64,000 nucleotides of DNA from Phaeodactylum tricornutum CCAP 1055/1 (GCF_000150955.2 NC_011669.1:1742993-1806992); one strand, 5' to 3'. Shown: positions 21,546 to 33,022, counted from the first letter of the stretch. Notes: a model not told the origin generated them from the sequence alone. Numbers and translations are program-made.

Positions 21546-22569
21546 TCACTTGTCTGTCTCGGAAGTCTCGCTGTTGGCCGGAGACTTCTGATCGACAGTA
21601 TCGGCATTCTCTTCAGTTGCCTTTGGTGTCGAATCGCTGCTAGCCGACACGGTCTCATCCAAGAATTCCAAGTAAGGCTTTCCGCCTAACAAGACACCGC
21701 TTTCTCGGTCGCATCGCTCAGTTTCCCATTTCACAAGTCTCTGTACGAGTGGATGCAAATCACGCCACCCTTGCGCGGTCGCTTCTTCCATTAGAGCGCA
21801 TTGCTTTAAGGCTTTGTCTTCGTACGCTTTGGCTGCCTCTTCGAGTTTGGCTTCGTTCCGATTCAACCTTTCCATCTTTCTATCGGGGGTTGTCTTCCCT
21901 TTGCTTTCCAAGCTATTCGTCTTTTTCCGCAAACCTTCTACCTTGGACTCGTAGTGATTTAAGGTTTCGCGCAGCTTTTTGACCTCAACCAGACCTGCGT
22001 CAATTTGCGTGTTGACAACAGATTCCCATTCAGCGGCGTAGTCAATTACGTTCTTTTGAAACCTATCCCCGCTATGCTTGGTCTCCGTACTCATACGGAT
22101 CTGCAAGGAAGCCATCGAGCCCTCGTTGGTCGTATCGCCGATGCAACGATAGATTGGCGAGTCGATGGACAGGTCCGTCAAGGCTTGTAACATCTAATGA
22201 CAGGACAACAACAGACTCAACCGTGAGATGAAGACTAAATTTTTGGACGATAAGACTTTAGATCTCTTCCACCGAGCAAAACAGACGTACCGTAAGTCGC
22301 GCCTCATCGGCTTGTAACGTAACAAGTCGAAAATGTTTCGCTGTCGCCACGAGCGAACGCAATCTTTTGCGTAGTACCTCATAGTCTTTCGTAAGAGGCA
22401 CCAAATCCAGAGCATGCAAGCTATCGCGTCTGGTCTGATAACTTGTTTCGACACAACGCGATAAGCGCGATGCCACGGGTGAAGCTTCGACGGCTGTGGG
22501 CTTTTGTAGATCCTCCTTTTCTCGCGTTGGGGAAGTGGGCGACTGCGCCGGTTCCTTGGTCATCACCAT
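21546..22569 (-). CDS. BAR-like coiled-coil protein
   Basis: Two exons, 22291-22569 and 21546-22193, with a 97-bp GT-AG intron; 308 residues. After a disordered start rich in Ser, Pro and Thr, residues 35-230 are almost entirely amphipathic helix: SRLSRCVETSYQTRRDSLHA, then LVPLTKDYEVLRKRLRSLVA, FQKNVIDYAAEWESVVNTQI, and LRETLNHYESKVEGLRKK. The three-helix pattern with conserved YESKVEGLRKK and a closing HPLVQRLVKWETER resembles BAR domains, which sense or bend membranes in endocytic and vesicle traffic. The assignment is by pattern only, and another coiled-coil scaffold cannot be excluded. The C-terminus is acidic and disordered. Two ATGs, 22569 and 22563, are possible starts. Confidence 0.6.
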
Positions 22570-23693
22570 CTTGCTTCAATTCTCGTTGACAGTGAATGAA
22601 AGGGCGAGAGTGTGTAGGTAGATTCAGGGATCGGGACTTCCACTACTCTAACAGTCAACCTTCTGCTAAAATGTTGGTGGTCGACAGCACTGGACAACCG
22701 ACAGTGAGATGAACGCGAGGTTTACATTATACGTCGATGCCAAATTTGTTACGAACAGCCGTTGCGTAAGTGAAAGAGGTCATGTGTGGGAAGTCGTTGA
22801 TGTAATTTACAATTACTTCGTCGCCAAAACGGTATTGGAACCTTCTGGGCTTGTGGACAGAAAGAAATGGATTTCCTTATTAGATACCAATAGTGTTCTT
22901 TTCGGCTCTGTAACAAAACATTTAGGGTAGGTTTATCTATGTTCATCGGAACGAAATTACTTAGTTACTCTATGTAAAAGTATTTTTGAACGAGCGTAAA
23001 GAGAGGGACTTTACTGACCGTGGAGGTAACAATACTAGATCAACTGATTGGAATACGAGGACTCAAATTTCAAAACGATTTTGGGATCTTCGACTAAACA
23101 ATTTACAGATAGTGGCAGTTTTTCTACTTCGATCTATTCCGATCTTTATGTTTCATAAAACAGGGTTGGTCCTCTCTCAAATCGCAGAAGAGGAAATGAC
23201 CCCAGATTACTAGCTCCTTTATAGGTCACAAAAGATGGATACTTGCTCCGATGCCGTACGTTGTGACTGGATCGCGTCCGTGTATCATTGTGTACATAGT
23301 CTCTCTGCAGCTCTCATGCCGAGTATTCCACTTAAAGGCTGGTAGCTTCCAGACGGGATCGTCACACAGTAAACAGCGAGCCACGACTTTAACGGTTATT
23401 GTATTGTCAACGTAAAACAAGTACCGAAGAGACGTCGTTACAACCAATGAATGAACTTATATGAAAATCTGTATATGCGACTATACCTTGATATATACTC
23501 TGCGAAACGTCGCGAACGAGCGTGCTATATCCTCCGGAACGAATCCGCTGCTTTTTCTGCTTCTGTTGACGGGGGGGGGGCTTCTCGCCAACAACCAACC
23601 TCACACAGACACCCTTCCCCTTGAAACGGCAATCTCTGTGTATTCCAGTTACGGTCGATTTCTTTCTCTGACTGGTGATCCTTTTCCTAAAAA
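22570..23693. other. Intergenic region, 1.1 kb, BAR-like gene / first presenilin
   Basis: Divergent region. TAACAGTCAAC at 22649-22659 lies 80 bases upstream of the BAR-like gene start. A run of ten G is at 23571-23580. Short open frames at 22,709-22,930 and 22,986-23,213 resemble nothing known and have no support. A TATA-like ATATATA sits near 23,490. Confidence 0.4.
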
Positions 23694-25433
23694 ATGAAGT
23701 CCTCAGCGTCGGCCGGTATTAGTAGCTCTACTGCAGGGACAGCACCAGCGGACAAATACGGTGCCTTAGCGGACGGCGTCGTTCCTCCGAACGAAGATGC
23801 TTCTCCCGCGCCACTGGCAACAGGGGATTATGTCTTGCAGAACGACACGGAACACGACGGTTTGATGCGATTCAACGAAGACGACTCTGATGATGATTCT
23901 GAAGATAGCGAAGAGTACGAAATGTCAATGGGGGAACTTTTGTATTCGACGTCTTCGTACTACGCAATTGCCAAACCAGTCACTCTGGCCATGGTGCTGT
24001 CAGCGCTGGCCGTTGTTAATGTCAATAACGACTACACACGGGCTCAGGGACAGCAAGCGATGGCATCGGCCTACGAAGTATTTGACGTGAACAGTGGTGG
24101 CAGTGGACAGGCATTCGCGTTGAGTATGGCGAATGCGCTCATTATGGTTTCGTTCATCTGCGCTTTGACGTTCGTCATTGTGCTACTCTATCACCTGCGA
24201 TTTATGAAGTGTTTGATAGGTTACATGATAATATCTTCAGGGACTTTACTAGGCGTGTTGGGTGGAAACATGATGCAGGTGGCGGTCGCCATCTACGAAA
24301 TTCCCGTGGACAAATTGACTTTTTACGGTTTTATCTACAACTTTTGCGTTGTGGGGGTCCTAGCTATCTTCTTCGGGCGCGGAATTCCTAAATCAGTCAC
24401 ACAAGGATATTTGATTGCAACCTCGGTTATTCTCGCTTGGCATCTTTCCTACTTTGATGATTGGACGACCTGGACGTTGCTCATGATGTTGGCGCTGTAC
24501 GATCTCTGCGCAGTCTTGACTCCTTGCGGACCGCTCAAGGCACTGGTCAACCTCATGTCTCAAGATGACTCTCCCGACATGCCTGGCCTTTTATTTGAAG
24601 CCGAGCTTCCGCCCGAAGCCAAGCGTCCGGGTGGTAAGAAGTCACGGCCCGACAACAGTGCGGAAACAAACTCGCAAGTTACTTCTCATCAAGAAGGTTC
24701 TGGCTTGGTGAAGTCCACTGAGCAACAGGATCAAGTCCTTGATTCTCATACCAAACCAGCTCAAGTTACAAGATCTTCCGAAACGCAAGAGCGTGTCGTC
24801 CAAGTTCCTTTGGCCATTGCCAAAGTATACAACTTGTCCGTCATTGGTATCCCACTTGAATCGATCAGTACTATGCACCCAAAACGTTCGACGAGCGCGA
24901 CTGCCGCCCCATTGCTTTCCTCTTCGGAAGAAGATGCTTTCATTGCGTTACCCACAAATCCATCAACCGCACAGTTACGTGCAAGTGTGACAGTCCGCTT
25001 ACCAACAAACGGCGGTCGTCTTGAACCAGTTGCGCGTCGTGGCAAAAAGGTGTATTTGGAACGCGATCGACATGGGGAACCAAAGCGCGTTTTATGGGTG
25101 GACCGTGACGGAAAAGTGTTTGCGGAACTGCGTGACGGCGACGAAGAGGCCGGCAACGATGGGCATAACTCGATTCGACTTGGTCTTGGAGATTTTATTT
25201 TCTATTCCGTGTTGGTCGCCAAGGCCGCACAGTACTCGTTTGCCACCTTTGCTGCCTGTCTCCTAGTCATCTTGGCCGGTCTCGGTGGTACACTTGTGTT
25301 GTTGAGTGTGTATCATTCAGCCCTGCCCGCGTTACCCATTTCTATCTTTTTGGGTGTCATATTTTACATTCTGACGCGTTGGAGCGTGGAGCCTTGGATT
25401 GAGGCCATCTTAACTCGACCGTATTACGTATAA
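23694..25433 (+). CDS. Presenilin-type intramembrane aspartyl protease, copy 1
   Basis: Catalytic subunit of a gamma-secretase-type complex, cleaving membrane-protein helices. Single exon, 579 residues, ATG at 23694. The N-terminal 80 residues are cytosolic and acidic (EDDSDDDSEDSEEYE). Membrane helices start at about residue 95 (KPVTLAMVLSALAVV). The first catalytic Asp is in ALYDLCAVLTPCGPLKAL (Asp near residue 270) and the second in LGLGDFIFYS (Asp near 500). The conserved PALP motif follows in HSALPALPISIF. The loop between the two catalytic helices is long (about 220 residues), rich in Ser, Thr and Gln, as in presenilins where autocleavage occurs. GLGD and PALP together distinguish presenilins from signal peptide peptidases only partly; the YD in LYDL and CGPL support presenilin. 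A second copy follows 306 bp downstream. Confidence 0.9.
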   Translation: MKSSASAGISSSTAGTAPADKYGALADGVVPPNEDASPAPLATGDYVLQNDTEHDGLMRFNEDDSDDDSEDSEEYEMSMGELLYSTSSYYAIAKPVTLAMVLSALAVVNVNNDYTRAQGQQAMASAYEVFDVNSGGSGQAFALSMANALIMVSFICALTFVIVLLYHLRFMKCLIGYMIISSGTLLGVLGGNMMQVAVAIYEIPVDKLTFYGFIYNFCVVGVLAIFFGRGIPKSVTQGYLIATSVILAWHLSYFDDWTTWTLLMMLALYDLCAVLTPCGPLKALVNLMSQDDSPDMPGLLFEAELPPEAKRPGGKKSRPDNSAETNSQVTSHQEGSGLVKSTEQQDQVLDSHTKPAQVTRSSETQERVVQVPLAIAKVYNLSVIGIPLESISTMHPKRSTSATAAPLLSSSEEDAFIALPTNPSTAQLRASVTVRLPTNGGRLEPVARRGKKVYLERDRHGEPKRVLWVDRDGKVFAELRDGDEEAGNDGHNSIRLGLGDFIFYSVLVAKAAQYSFATFAACLLVILAGLGGTLVLLSVYHSALPALPISIFLGVIFYILTRWSVEPWIEAILTRPYYV

Positions 25434-25739
25434 AGACGGAGTGAGTAACGAAACCTATCGGATCGTGTTCATATATCAAGCAGAGTTAATTTTTCACGCA
25501 TACTTCATCCTGCATTTGACAAAAATTAAGGGTAGTGGCAATTTTTATGGTTGGTATCTGACAGAGAGCAAATATGTGGTGCTGGTACTGTAGGCAGCTG
25601 TGCTCTCCAATCGATTGCCAACCAAAGGAGGACATTTTCCGATTGATCTTGGTAGCGGAAATGGACTGGACCGCCCGACTCGGCATGAACCGAATTTGAA
25701 CGACCCATTTACGGAAGCAACACAAGTACAGAAGTGACA
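25434..25739. promoter_or_regulatory. Spacer between the tandem presenilin genes
   Basis: 306 bases that must hold the 3' end of copy 1 and the promoter of copy 2. No further gene is visible. Confidence 0.4.
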
Positions 25740-27597
25740 ATGGTGGAAAGTGAGTCGGGCATGGCTGCAGTAGGACCCCAGCGAGATGGGTCCCATCCAG
25801 TCCATTTATCCATGGAGCCGCTATCCATTGATCAGGAACATCGTGGCGATGAAGGAGCTGTTAGTTTGCGAGATATTCACTACGGAATGGAGTCATTTTA
25901 CGCCATCGTCAAACCAGGTATGTTAAGGACGACAATGCCATAACTTCTGTGAATACGTCATCTTTTGTACTCTGACAAAGATGCAATTGTATTCCTATTT
26001 AGTCTTTCTCACTATGGTATTAGCTGCGTTATCGGTCATTTACATTTCGACCCCGGAACATGCTAGGGCACAATCAGCTGGCTTGGCCAATACGTACACA
26101 GTACGGCAAAGCGACGAGAATGCTAACAATGCCCAAAAACTCGGAGACAGCCTCCTCAACGGAATAATCATTGTGTGCGTTGTTTGCGCCCTAACGTTTT
26201 TCATTGTAATACTATACAAATACCGATGTATGAAGATCCTCCTGGGATATATGATTCTGTCAAGTATGTTGTTGTTGGGCTTTCTTTGCTCCATCATGTT
26301 TGAGGTTGCCATTGATAGGTACGAATTAAATGTCGACGTCTTGTCCTTTTATTTTTTTCTGTACAACTTTTCGGTTGTTGGGACTGTCGCCATATTTTTC
26401 GGCAAGGGCATCCCGCCGTTCGTCACTCAAGGGTATTTGATTGCGACTTCGGTAATTGTGGCTTGGCAACTAGCTTTTTTTGATGCTTGGACGGCGTGGG
26501 TACTGCTGGTGCTGTTGGCTCTGTACGATTTGTTCGCTGTGTTGACGCCGTGCGGTCCTCTTAAAGCCCTCGTCAACCTCATGCAACAAGAGGACGCTCC
26601 CGATATGCCTGGGCTATTGTACGAAGCGTCACTTCCAGATACAGCTCGGCGGCGACGACGACGCTCTAATCCAAGACCTGAACCCTCATCGATCTCACCA
26701 GAGAGTACGACGAGTGCATGCAACGAAAGAGAGTCAGAAGCAATTGGTGACACTACACCGACAATGCAGAGTGGTCAACAACTTGCAAACGACTCGTCGC
26801 CGGCGTCAGATGGATCTCATGACACATATCGTCCCGCTGATACTCATGTTATCCACGACACAGTGCCTTCTCCATCACGGTCCCGACAGATTATCTCTGC
26901 TATACATGACTCAGGAGAAGGGCAGCGGGAAGAGACCGATCCAGAACTCTCGACTTATCCCACGGGTCAAATTCCCCTAGCAATAGCCAAGCTATACAAG
27001 CTCCCATTGTTGAACAATCCCAATCCGAGTTGGCGGCGACCTCGTGAGGAAGGGCAGGAAGTAGAATCCTTTTCCTCAGAAGAACTGCTGTCCATGGTTA
27101 CAGCTGTCTTTCAGCACGGAGGTGGTCGTATTGTACCTCAACCAAACCGGCCACCATCCGGTCCTCGACAGTGGCATCGACAATCGGCAAACTCAGAACC
27201 TCGTTTTGTAGTAATGGATCGCCACGGTGCTCTCAAAAGAACGTTGTTTGTAAACCGAGAAGGACGTGTTTTCGAAGATCTAACGAATCGACAAAATGGC
27301 GACGATGATGATGACGAGAGCTCCGGACGAAATTCGATTAAATTGGGCCTGGGTGATTTCATCTTCTATTCCATTCTTGTTTCCAAAGCAGCTATATACA
27401 GCTTTGCTACCTTTGCTGCTTCATCTTTGGCCATTTTGGCAGGTCTTGGGTTGACACTGCTGCTGCTCGCCATTCGAGGACAAGCCTTACCCGCTTTGCC
27501 CATTTCTATCTTTTTGGGTGTTGTCTTTTATCTTACGACTCGCTACGTCCTCGAGCCTTGGGTCGAAGAGTTGTTTCTACATCAAGTTTATATTTGA
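25740..27597 (+). CDS. Presenilin-type intramembrane aspartyl protease, copy 2
   Basis: Tandem paralogue of the preceding presenilin. Exon 1 is 25740-25917 and exon 2 26003-27597; the intron (GTATGT to TTTAG) restores FYAIVKP-VFLTMVLAAL, which aligns with copy 1 YYAIAKPVTLAMVLSAL. It is 590 residues. Catalytic Asp residues are in ALYDLFAVLTPCGPLKAL (near 235) and LGLGDFIFYS (near 511), with PALPIS near the end. The loop between them is long and hydrophilic but differs almost wholly in sequence from copy 1, while the membrane core is highly similar. Copy 1 lacks the intron. The ATG at 25740 is the first in frame. It probably forms an alternative gamma-secretase; subfunctionalisation is inference. 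Confidence 0.9.
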
Positions 27598-27655
27598 TGT
27601 GAAAAATAAATAAATTTTACTAATAGAAGATACGATTGCTCACAGTCGTTCATTT

Positions 27656-29461
27656 TCAATAATCGTCTACCTCCACATTTGCTTCTCCTTCCAGTGAAGC
27701 TACCTCGACTTCGGCTCTGTCCAGAAAGCCTTCAGTTTTTGTCTGTTTCGCGTCTTCACTTGCGTCAAATTCCGTTGGATCAATCATGCTCTCTTCGGTT
27801 GAGTCATTTTTCTCTTCTGTCACACCTTCCACCCCGGTTACTAATTCGGGCCCTCGTTCATTCTTGTACAGAATCTGATGAAAGTGCTCTGCTCGAGCTT
27901 CGTAGCCGAGAGCGGCTTCCAAAGATCCACGTGCATATGGCTCCACAATCCGCGAAAACACTGACTGGAGATGTTCTGCAGCCGCACGCAGGCCCTTGGC
28001 ATCGCCCCGCAGCCCGGGAGTTAGGACTGACCGCTCATTCGCTTGGAGGTCCACTTGTATACCTTGCAACAGTTCGTCGAGCGAAGTGCGGAGCCTGGAA
28101 AATATACCAGGCAATAGGCAACGTCGAAGCTCATTCAGGCCCGTCAGAATAGAGTTGACAAACCGTGCCAACGGAGGTACTGACATAAGTACTCTAGGGG
28201 GTGGCTGGGGCTCGGTCAGACCAACCAGTACGCTACCAACCGGTTCCGGATCATGGCTCAAGAGTGGAGAGGAAATGCCGGCATCGGCGCAAATCTTGAG
28301 GGTCTCTATGAGTTGATGAGATCCTTCTTTCCAAGGGGCCACGACCAAAGCATGCATCTTTGGTTCAAACAAGGCAGGGAGCTGAGCAGTAAAGTCTGCG
28401 CCAAGTCGACCCATCGAGCTTGCGAAAAATACGGAAGCCTCGAGAGCATCACGCAAAGATGCGGCGTCATCCATCGATGCAAGATGGAGAGACAACAATG
28501 ATAGAAATGAATGAATGCGTCTAGATGTCCACAGACTCAAAAGAGAAACGGTCGATTCCGGTTTGCTTGATTGCTGTCTAAAAATGGCATTGAACTGAGT
28601 AGCGACTTCAAAAACGCTGAGAAATGGAAACGCATTAATATAAGTCAATAAAGTAATGATCGAATATTTGCAATCGGTGCCTCGTCTTCTTTGTACGTAC
28701 CGTGTTCGGTAGCGCTCGATAATGTCCAAAAGCTCCTCCGCCGCTCCAGAAGGTCGACCAGTAGTGAAGGACGGTGTTGAATCCAACCATGTATCGCGAG
28801 CTTCCAGAAAATCGACTTGCAGTCGCAATTCCATTGCAGCATGTACTCTCTCCAAATTCGCTTCCGACTGCCGCTCTAGGTCGATGGAGTTGAGCCGTCG
28901 CAAAGCTGTAACGACTTCAAGACAGTCCGGCATAGTCACGGGTGCTTTCAGACGATGCAAAAGGTGGCGACGGAGATCCGATTGTCTAGAGCGAATTTGA
29001 AGGATGACTTTCTTCACGACGTCGTTGCTATCTCCGTGGCGGCGTTCCAGCGTATTCGAAAATGCTGCAATGCTCAACGCTTCTTCGTACAAGTTCGATC
29101 GCACACAGGCGTCCATCAAGGACGGTAACTCCAACAACTCCAGCAGGGAGGAATGCTGCAGCAAGGTTCGTCGCCGAACCCTGTGTTTTTCAGACAATAC
29201 CGCCAACGACGTATCCTTATCATCGTCTTGTTCCAAAGCTTGCTGTGCGTTGACAACTTGAGCTTCTGCGCGCTTAATTGTCGCTTGTAATTCTTGCAGA
29301 GCGTCTTCCATGGCCCGTCCGCGTCGCTCCACCGAAACGAAAGTGCCGGCATGAGATGCACACAAGGATTGAAGCTGTTCTTCGGCCGCGTCCAAGGCTG
29401 CTTTGGCGACATTGCGCTCGTCCACACCACCGCCGCTTGTGTCCAGCAAGATGTCTCCCAT
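27656..29461 (-). CDS. COG8: Conserved oligomeric Golgi complex subunit 8
   Basis: Lobe B subunit of the COG tether for retrograde vesicles at the Golgi. The frame is open from the ATG at 29461 to 27656 (601 codons). An 84-bp stretch at 28617-28700 has perfect intron ends (GTACGTAC to TTTCTCAG), contains no in-frame stop and is a multiple of three; splicing it gives LDIIERYRTR-VFEVATQFNAIF and 573 residues, which suits the family better. Diagnostic segments are HSSLLELLELPSLMDACVRS, YEEALSIAAFSNTLERRH, LRRHLLHRLKAPVTMPDCL and LRRLNSIDLE, all typical of COG8. The C-terminal 60 residues are acidic. It converges with presenilin copy 2 (58 bp between stops). Confidence 0.9.
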   Translation of the reverse strand: MGDILLDTSGGGVDERNVAKAALDAAEEQLQSLCASHAGTFVSVERRGRAMEDALQELQATIKRAEAQVVNAQQALEQDDDKDTSLAVLSEKHRVRRRTLLQHSSLLELLELPSLMDACVRSNLYEEALSIAAFSNTLERRHGDSNDVVKKVILQIRSRQSDLRRHLLHRLKAPVTMPDCLEVVTALRRLNSIDLERQSEANLERVHAAMELRLQVDFLEARDTWLDSTPSFTTGRPSGAAEELLDIIERYRTRYVQRRRGTDCKYSIITLLTYINAFPFLSVFEVATQFNAIFRQQSSKPESTVSLLSLWTSRRIHSFLSLLSLHLASMDDAASLRDALEASVFFASSMGRLGADFTAQLPALFEPKMHALVVAPWKEGSHQLIETLKICADAGISSPLLSHDPEPVGSVLVGLTEPQPPPRVLMSVPPLARFVNSILTGLNELRRCLLPGIFSRLRTSLDELLQGIQVDLQANERSVLTPGLRGDAKGLRAAAEHLQSVFSRIVEPYARGSLEAALGYEARAEHFHQILYKNERGPELVTGVEGVTEEKNDSTEESMIDPTEFDASEDAKQTKTEGFLDRAEVEVASLEGEANVEVDDY

Positions 29462-31220
29462 GCTAGCTCTGGATCGAGACAGCGTGATGCCTAAAAGTTA
29501 CAGTATGTTTACACTCGGCTGACTTGATTTGTGGGTCATATTCCTGTTTTTACCGGTCTCACTGCCATGAAAAATGCGACCAGCAGTGTCCACCCCGGAG
29601 TTAGTTCGTACGGATCCCGGTTCTAATCTGATTCATGTGTTCATCGTCACTACCAATAACATACTTAGCAATACCGTATTGGGTTGTCTAAGCCATGAAA
29701 TTAAAATGAGGCACATTCCTCACTAATTCTGTAAAACTCTACAGAAACATTAACTTACTTTGCGCAATGCGGGGCACTGACAAAAGCAACAACAAAATTA
29801 GGCACACGCAAGGAGCTTTTCATGAAGCCTGTTACAATATACTTACAAAGTACACTGTGCGGACAGAAGCTCTGTTCTGGACAGAGCTTGGTAAACAGAA
29901 GAGGGCATTACTACAAACAACCGGCAATACTCCTAAGATCCTTGGGGACTGTAAAACTCTACTTGTTGGCAAGGCTCCCCACAGGACAGGCAGCGGATAC
30001 AAGGACCTATGCGTAAACTAGCAATGCGGATCAAAGAACTTATAAAACAATGATTGAAGAATACGTGCTATAAACTAGTTCTTTTTACTCCTCCAATTTA
30101 CCAAGATACAACAAAACCAGGAGCAGACTCAAACATACACAAATATCTTTCTTTTGTCATAGTATCCTTATACCATTACGCGCGCTCACATATACTTATA
30201 GTGGAACCGGAAATACCTTTCATAACATGCATGCCGCGGGAAATGGAGCGCATCCATTTACATCCGTTAGTCAGGCAATAAGTATTGTCAGTCCCACTCC
30301 GTTGCCACTGTCAGAACACGACATGTTCAGTCGTGTTCTCTCCAACGCACAATACATCATTGTATCTAGGGATTCCATGCAATAAGACCAAGTTAACTTC
30401 CATATGACTCACTTCTCTCTTATGAACACTCCAACTGCCTTTCACCTTGTTGTCATCCAAAGGACAAACATCATTCAAAGACATGTTGCATGGTCCTCCT
30501 GTGAGGTTCTCAGGTAACTAGAAATTAACCTTTTGTTTGTGATCTCAACCCTTTGTTAATCAATTCACAAGCTGCAGCCAAGGGTTCTGATCAAATCCTA
30601 TCTCAGCTTGTCACACAGTGTTGTACACAGCACTGTGGGAGCCTTCATAATAGTAACCATGCTCCTTAGCATGACAATGGATGAGTCTTGAAACAGGCAC
30701 ATCATGTTCTGTACACTCTACTGGGATTGCACCTGTCCAGAACCACCCATAAGATTACTTTTGACAGGCTTGCCTTGGGTGTCACAACCCAAGTAGTATG
30801 CACCATTGCGCAAACCGGTACTGAAAACTGCCATTCCAGTTGACATGATTGCTTCATTTGGACTGCTGCACAGACTGCACAGCAAGCACTGTTACCAAAT
30901 GTTGTTGTCGAGCGTAATTGTACATGGAATCTATCAATGTTATGACTGTTCCCAAATTGCAGCGGCTGGCAACTCATAAAGGACCAATGTTGGGTGCATT
31001 TGCCAATTTGGGTAAGAGACAAAGCGGCTAGCAGTGTGGCAGAGGAACAATCAAACAAAAGTGCATCCTATAGATCCAACCAAGCTGGAGAAAGCTACAA
31101 GGGCATATACAAAGAGTGGCAACTTGGACTGCATCCCATCAACTCAACATGGGAAAGATGGTCAATAAAGTGATAATGTAAATCAACAAATTCTGCCCCA
31201 TGAAGCTGGTGTAGTATAGG
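29462..31220. other. Repeat-rich, gene-free region left of the hAT-like element
   Basis: No host gene can be supported. The stretch 29,860-30,080 is a diverged repeat of 32,820-33,020. A perfect 10-bp inverted repeat with a 7-base loop lies at 30313-30339 (AGAACACGAC / GTCGTGTTCT). From about 30,430 rightwards CpG almost disappears. A minus-strand frame at 30,702-31,058 is open but unrecognised and CpG-poor, so it is probably decayed element sequence. Confidence 0.5.
29880..30081. repeat. Dispersed repeat, copy A
   Basis: About 200 bases that align by eye with 32,826-33,022. Shared blocks include GGTAAACA, CATTA-TACAAACAAC, GGACTGTAAAACTC, GATACAAGGACC and TAAAACAATGA. The family is unknown. 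Copy A keeps CpG sites where copy B has TG or CA. Confidence 0.6.
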
Positions 31221-31259
31221 CAGGTTTCTCCAAATTTGGTATTTTGATTTAAATTTGGC

Positions 31260-31471
31260 ACTTGTTGTTGACCCAACTCCTGTCATGGGCAACATCTCAC
31301 CAGAAGTTCAATTGCCTACTGCTAAAAGCCAAGTTGCTTCCAACACACACACAATGATTCAGAGCCCCACAGTCCCTACAAATATCCAAGAGTACAGTAT
31401 AGCCTCATAATCCTTGTAGTTCATTGTTTTCTTACCAATGATCTCCATTGTTGTTTTGTGTTCATCAATAC
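31260..31471. repeat. Captured host fragment inside the hAT-like element (matches 54,889-55,105)
   Basis: About 210 bases nearly collinear with 54,889-55,105, lying between two inverted AAATTTGGCA motifs (31251 and 31474). Most differences are CG in the 55-kb copy and TG or CA here. The match stops at the subterminal motifs, so the fragment appears to have been taken up by the element and then decayed. Confidence 0.75.
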
Positions 31472-32825
31472 TTGTGCCAAATTAGAATCTTAAAATAAGA
31501 CCTAAAGAAGCTAGGGCAATAACCTAATATGCACCACACATTTTTCCCAATTGCAGTTTTGATGTGATGTAAAAGCATGCACCACACGTAAATTTACAGT
31601 CAACAGGCTTGGCCTTCTTGAATTTTGCTCAACCACTTATTCTAGAAATGCATCCAATGGGTAAGAGAATTTGCTCAACTATTTGTTCACATGTCAGAGC
31701 AACAGACACCATTTCAGGTCAAGCATGGCCTTGAATATGGACTGAAGATTATGCAGATAGAGCCAGGCACACACAATAGTCTTTCCATGTGCTGCAAGTT
31801 CTGTTTATTTTTTTTTGGTTGCAAGGAGAAGGTTGGACAAAAGCAAAAAGACAAACAATGTGAAGTACTTTCAGCCAACTTTTTGGCCACTAAGCTACAC
31901 CCATCATGTGAAAGGGCAACATTCAATATGCTGGGAACAATACTGTTTGCTCCCTGAGGAAGAAAAGGAAGCATTCTTTTCCAAAGAAGCTCCATTGAAA
32001 AACACATTGCATGCATATTTTCCTGGAACACAGGCCCCCTTTGCTACAGAAATTGATGCTGACATTGTTGACACTCTAGTTGGTGAAATGTAATTTGACA
32101 TTGAAGATGAAGATGCCAAAACCTTTTCAAGTGCAATGAAAATTTTTCAGCCATGTCATGATGGGGAGGAAAATGGTCATCACTGGTATGAGGTGACTGC
32201 AAAGAATCCACTACAGCACTTCTGCACACTTGACTATCTTGCAGTGGGGCTGTCTTTCCGTCAAAGTAGTTGCATCTATGCAACAAGAAAAGAGCAGACT
32301 GGGTTTGCAAGTATGGGTTTGCTACAACAAGGTGATGTTGCAAAGTATGCTCACATGTGCTGTGCCTTTAATTACCAACAATTGAAGAATGTTTTGTCCT
32401 CATTATGGACATTTAGTGTTGTACTTGACATGTCAAACCACATGTCAACTTGTTATTTTGACATCTGTGCTTGGGTATTTTGGTATGGGATAATATGCAA
32501 CTTTCATGTTGTTGCACTTCCAATCAGTGGCCATCCTACAGATTTGGCCATGTTTGCAGCATTTGTGTAGTTCTTTGATGTACTAGTTCCTGAATGGAAC
32601 TAGAGGTTACTTTCTGTGGCTTCCACTGGTGAAAAGAAGATTACTGGTTCTGTAGCTGGTTTTGTAACACGCATAGAGAAGACTGCTTTACCAAGATTTG
32701 TTTGCACTTTGTGTGGTTCCTGCCAACTAGACCTTATGATGCAGCAATTTTATTCCAAGAAATTGGATGAACTCTGTTACATAGTACAACCAATGGACAT
32801 ACATAGGACAGGAAAATGCTGTGTC

Positions 32826-33022
32826 AACAAAGTCTGGTAAACAAAGATAGGCATTATTACAAACAACCTGCAATACACCTAAGCAAGCCTAGGGACTGTA
32901 AAACTCACTCGCTGACAACGCTCCCCACGGGTTAGACAGTGGATACAAGGACCATGCTAATGAGATATTTGGATCAATGACATTCTAAAACAATGAGAGA
33001 AAGATTATTCTACTACTAGTTC
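32826..33022. repeat. Dispersed repeat, copy B, inserted in the hAT-like body
   Basis: Partner of 29,880-30,081. Transposase similarity stops near 32,810 and resumes near 33,480, so about 650 bases including this repeat appear to be a later insertion. The remainder (33,022-33,480) is unclassified and CpG-poor; it might be a fossil of a longer element. Confidence 0.55.

Noticed and set aside
22986-23213. 75-codon frame with a hydrophobic stretch
   Set aside because: Too short and unrecognised, in the intergenic DNA upstream of the presenilin; no supporting features.
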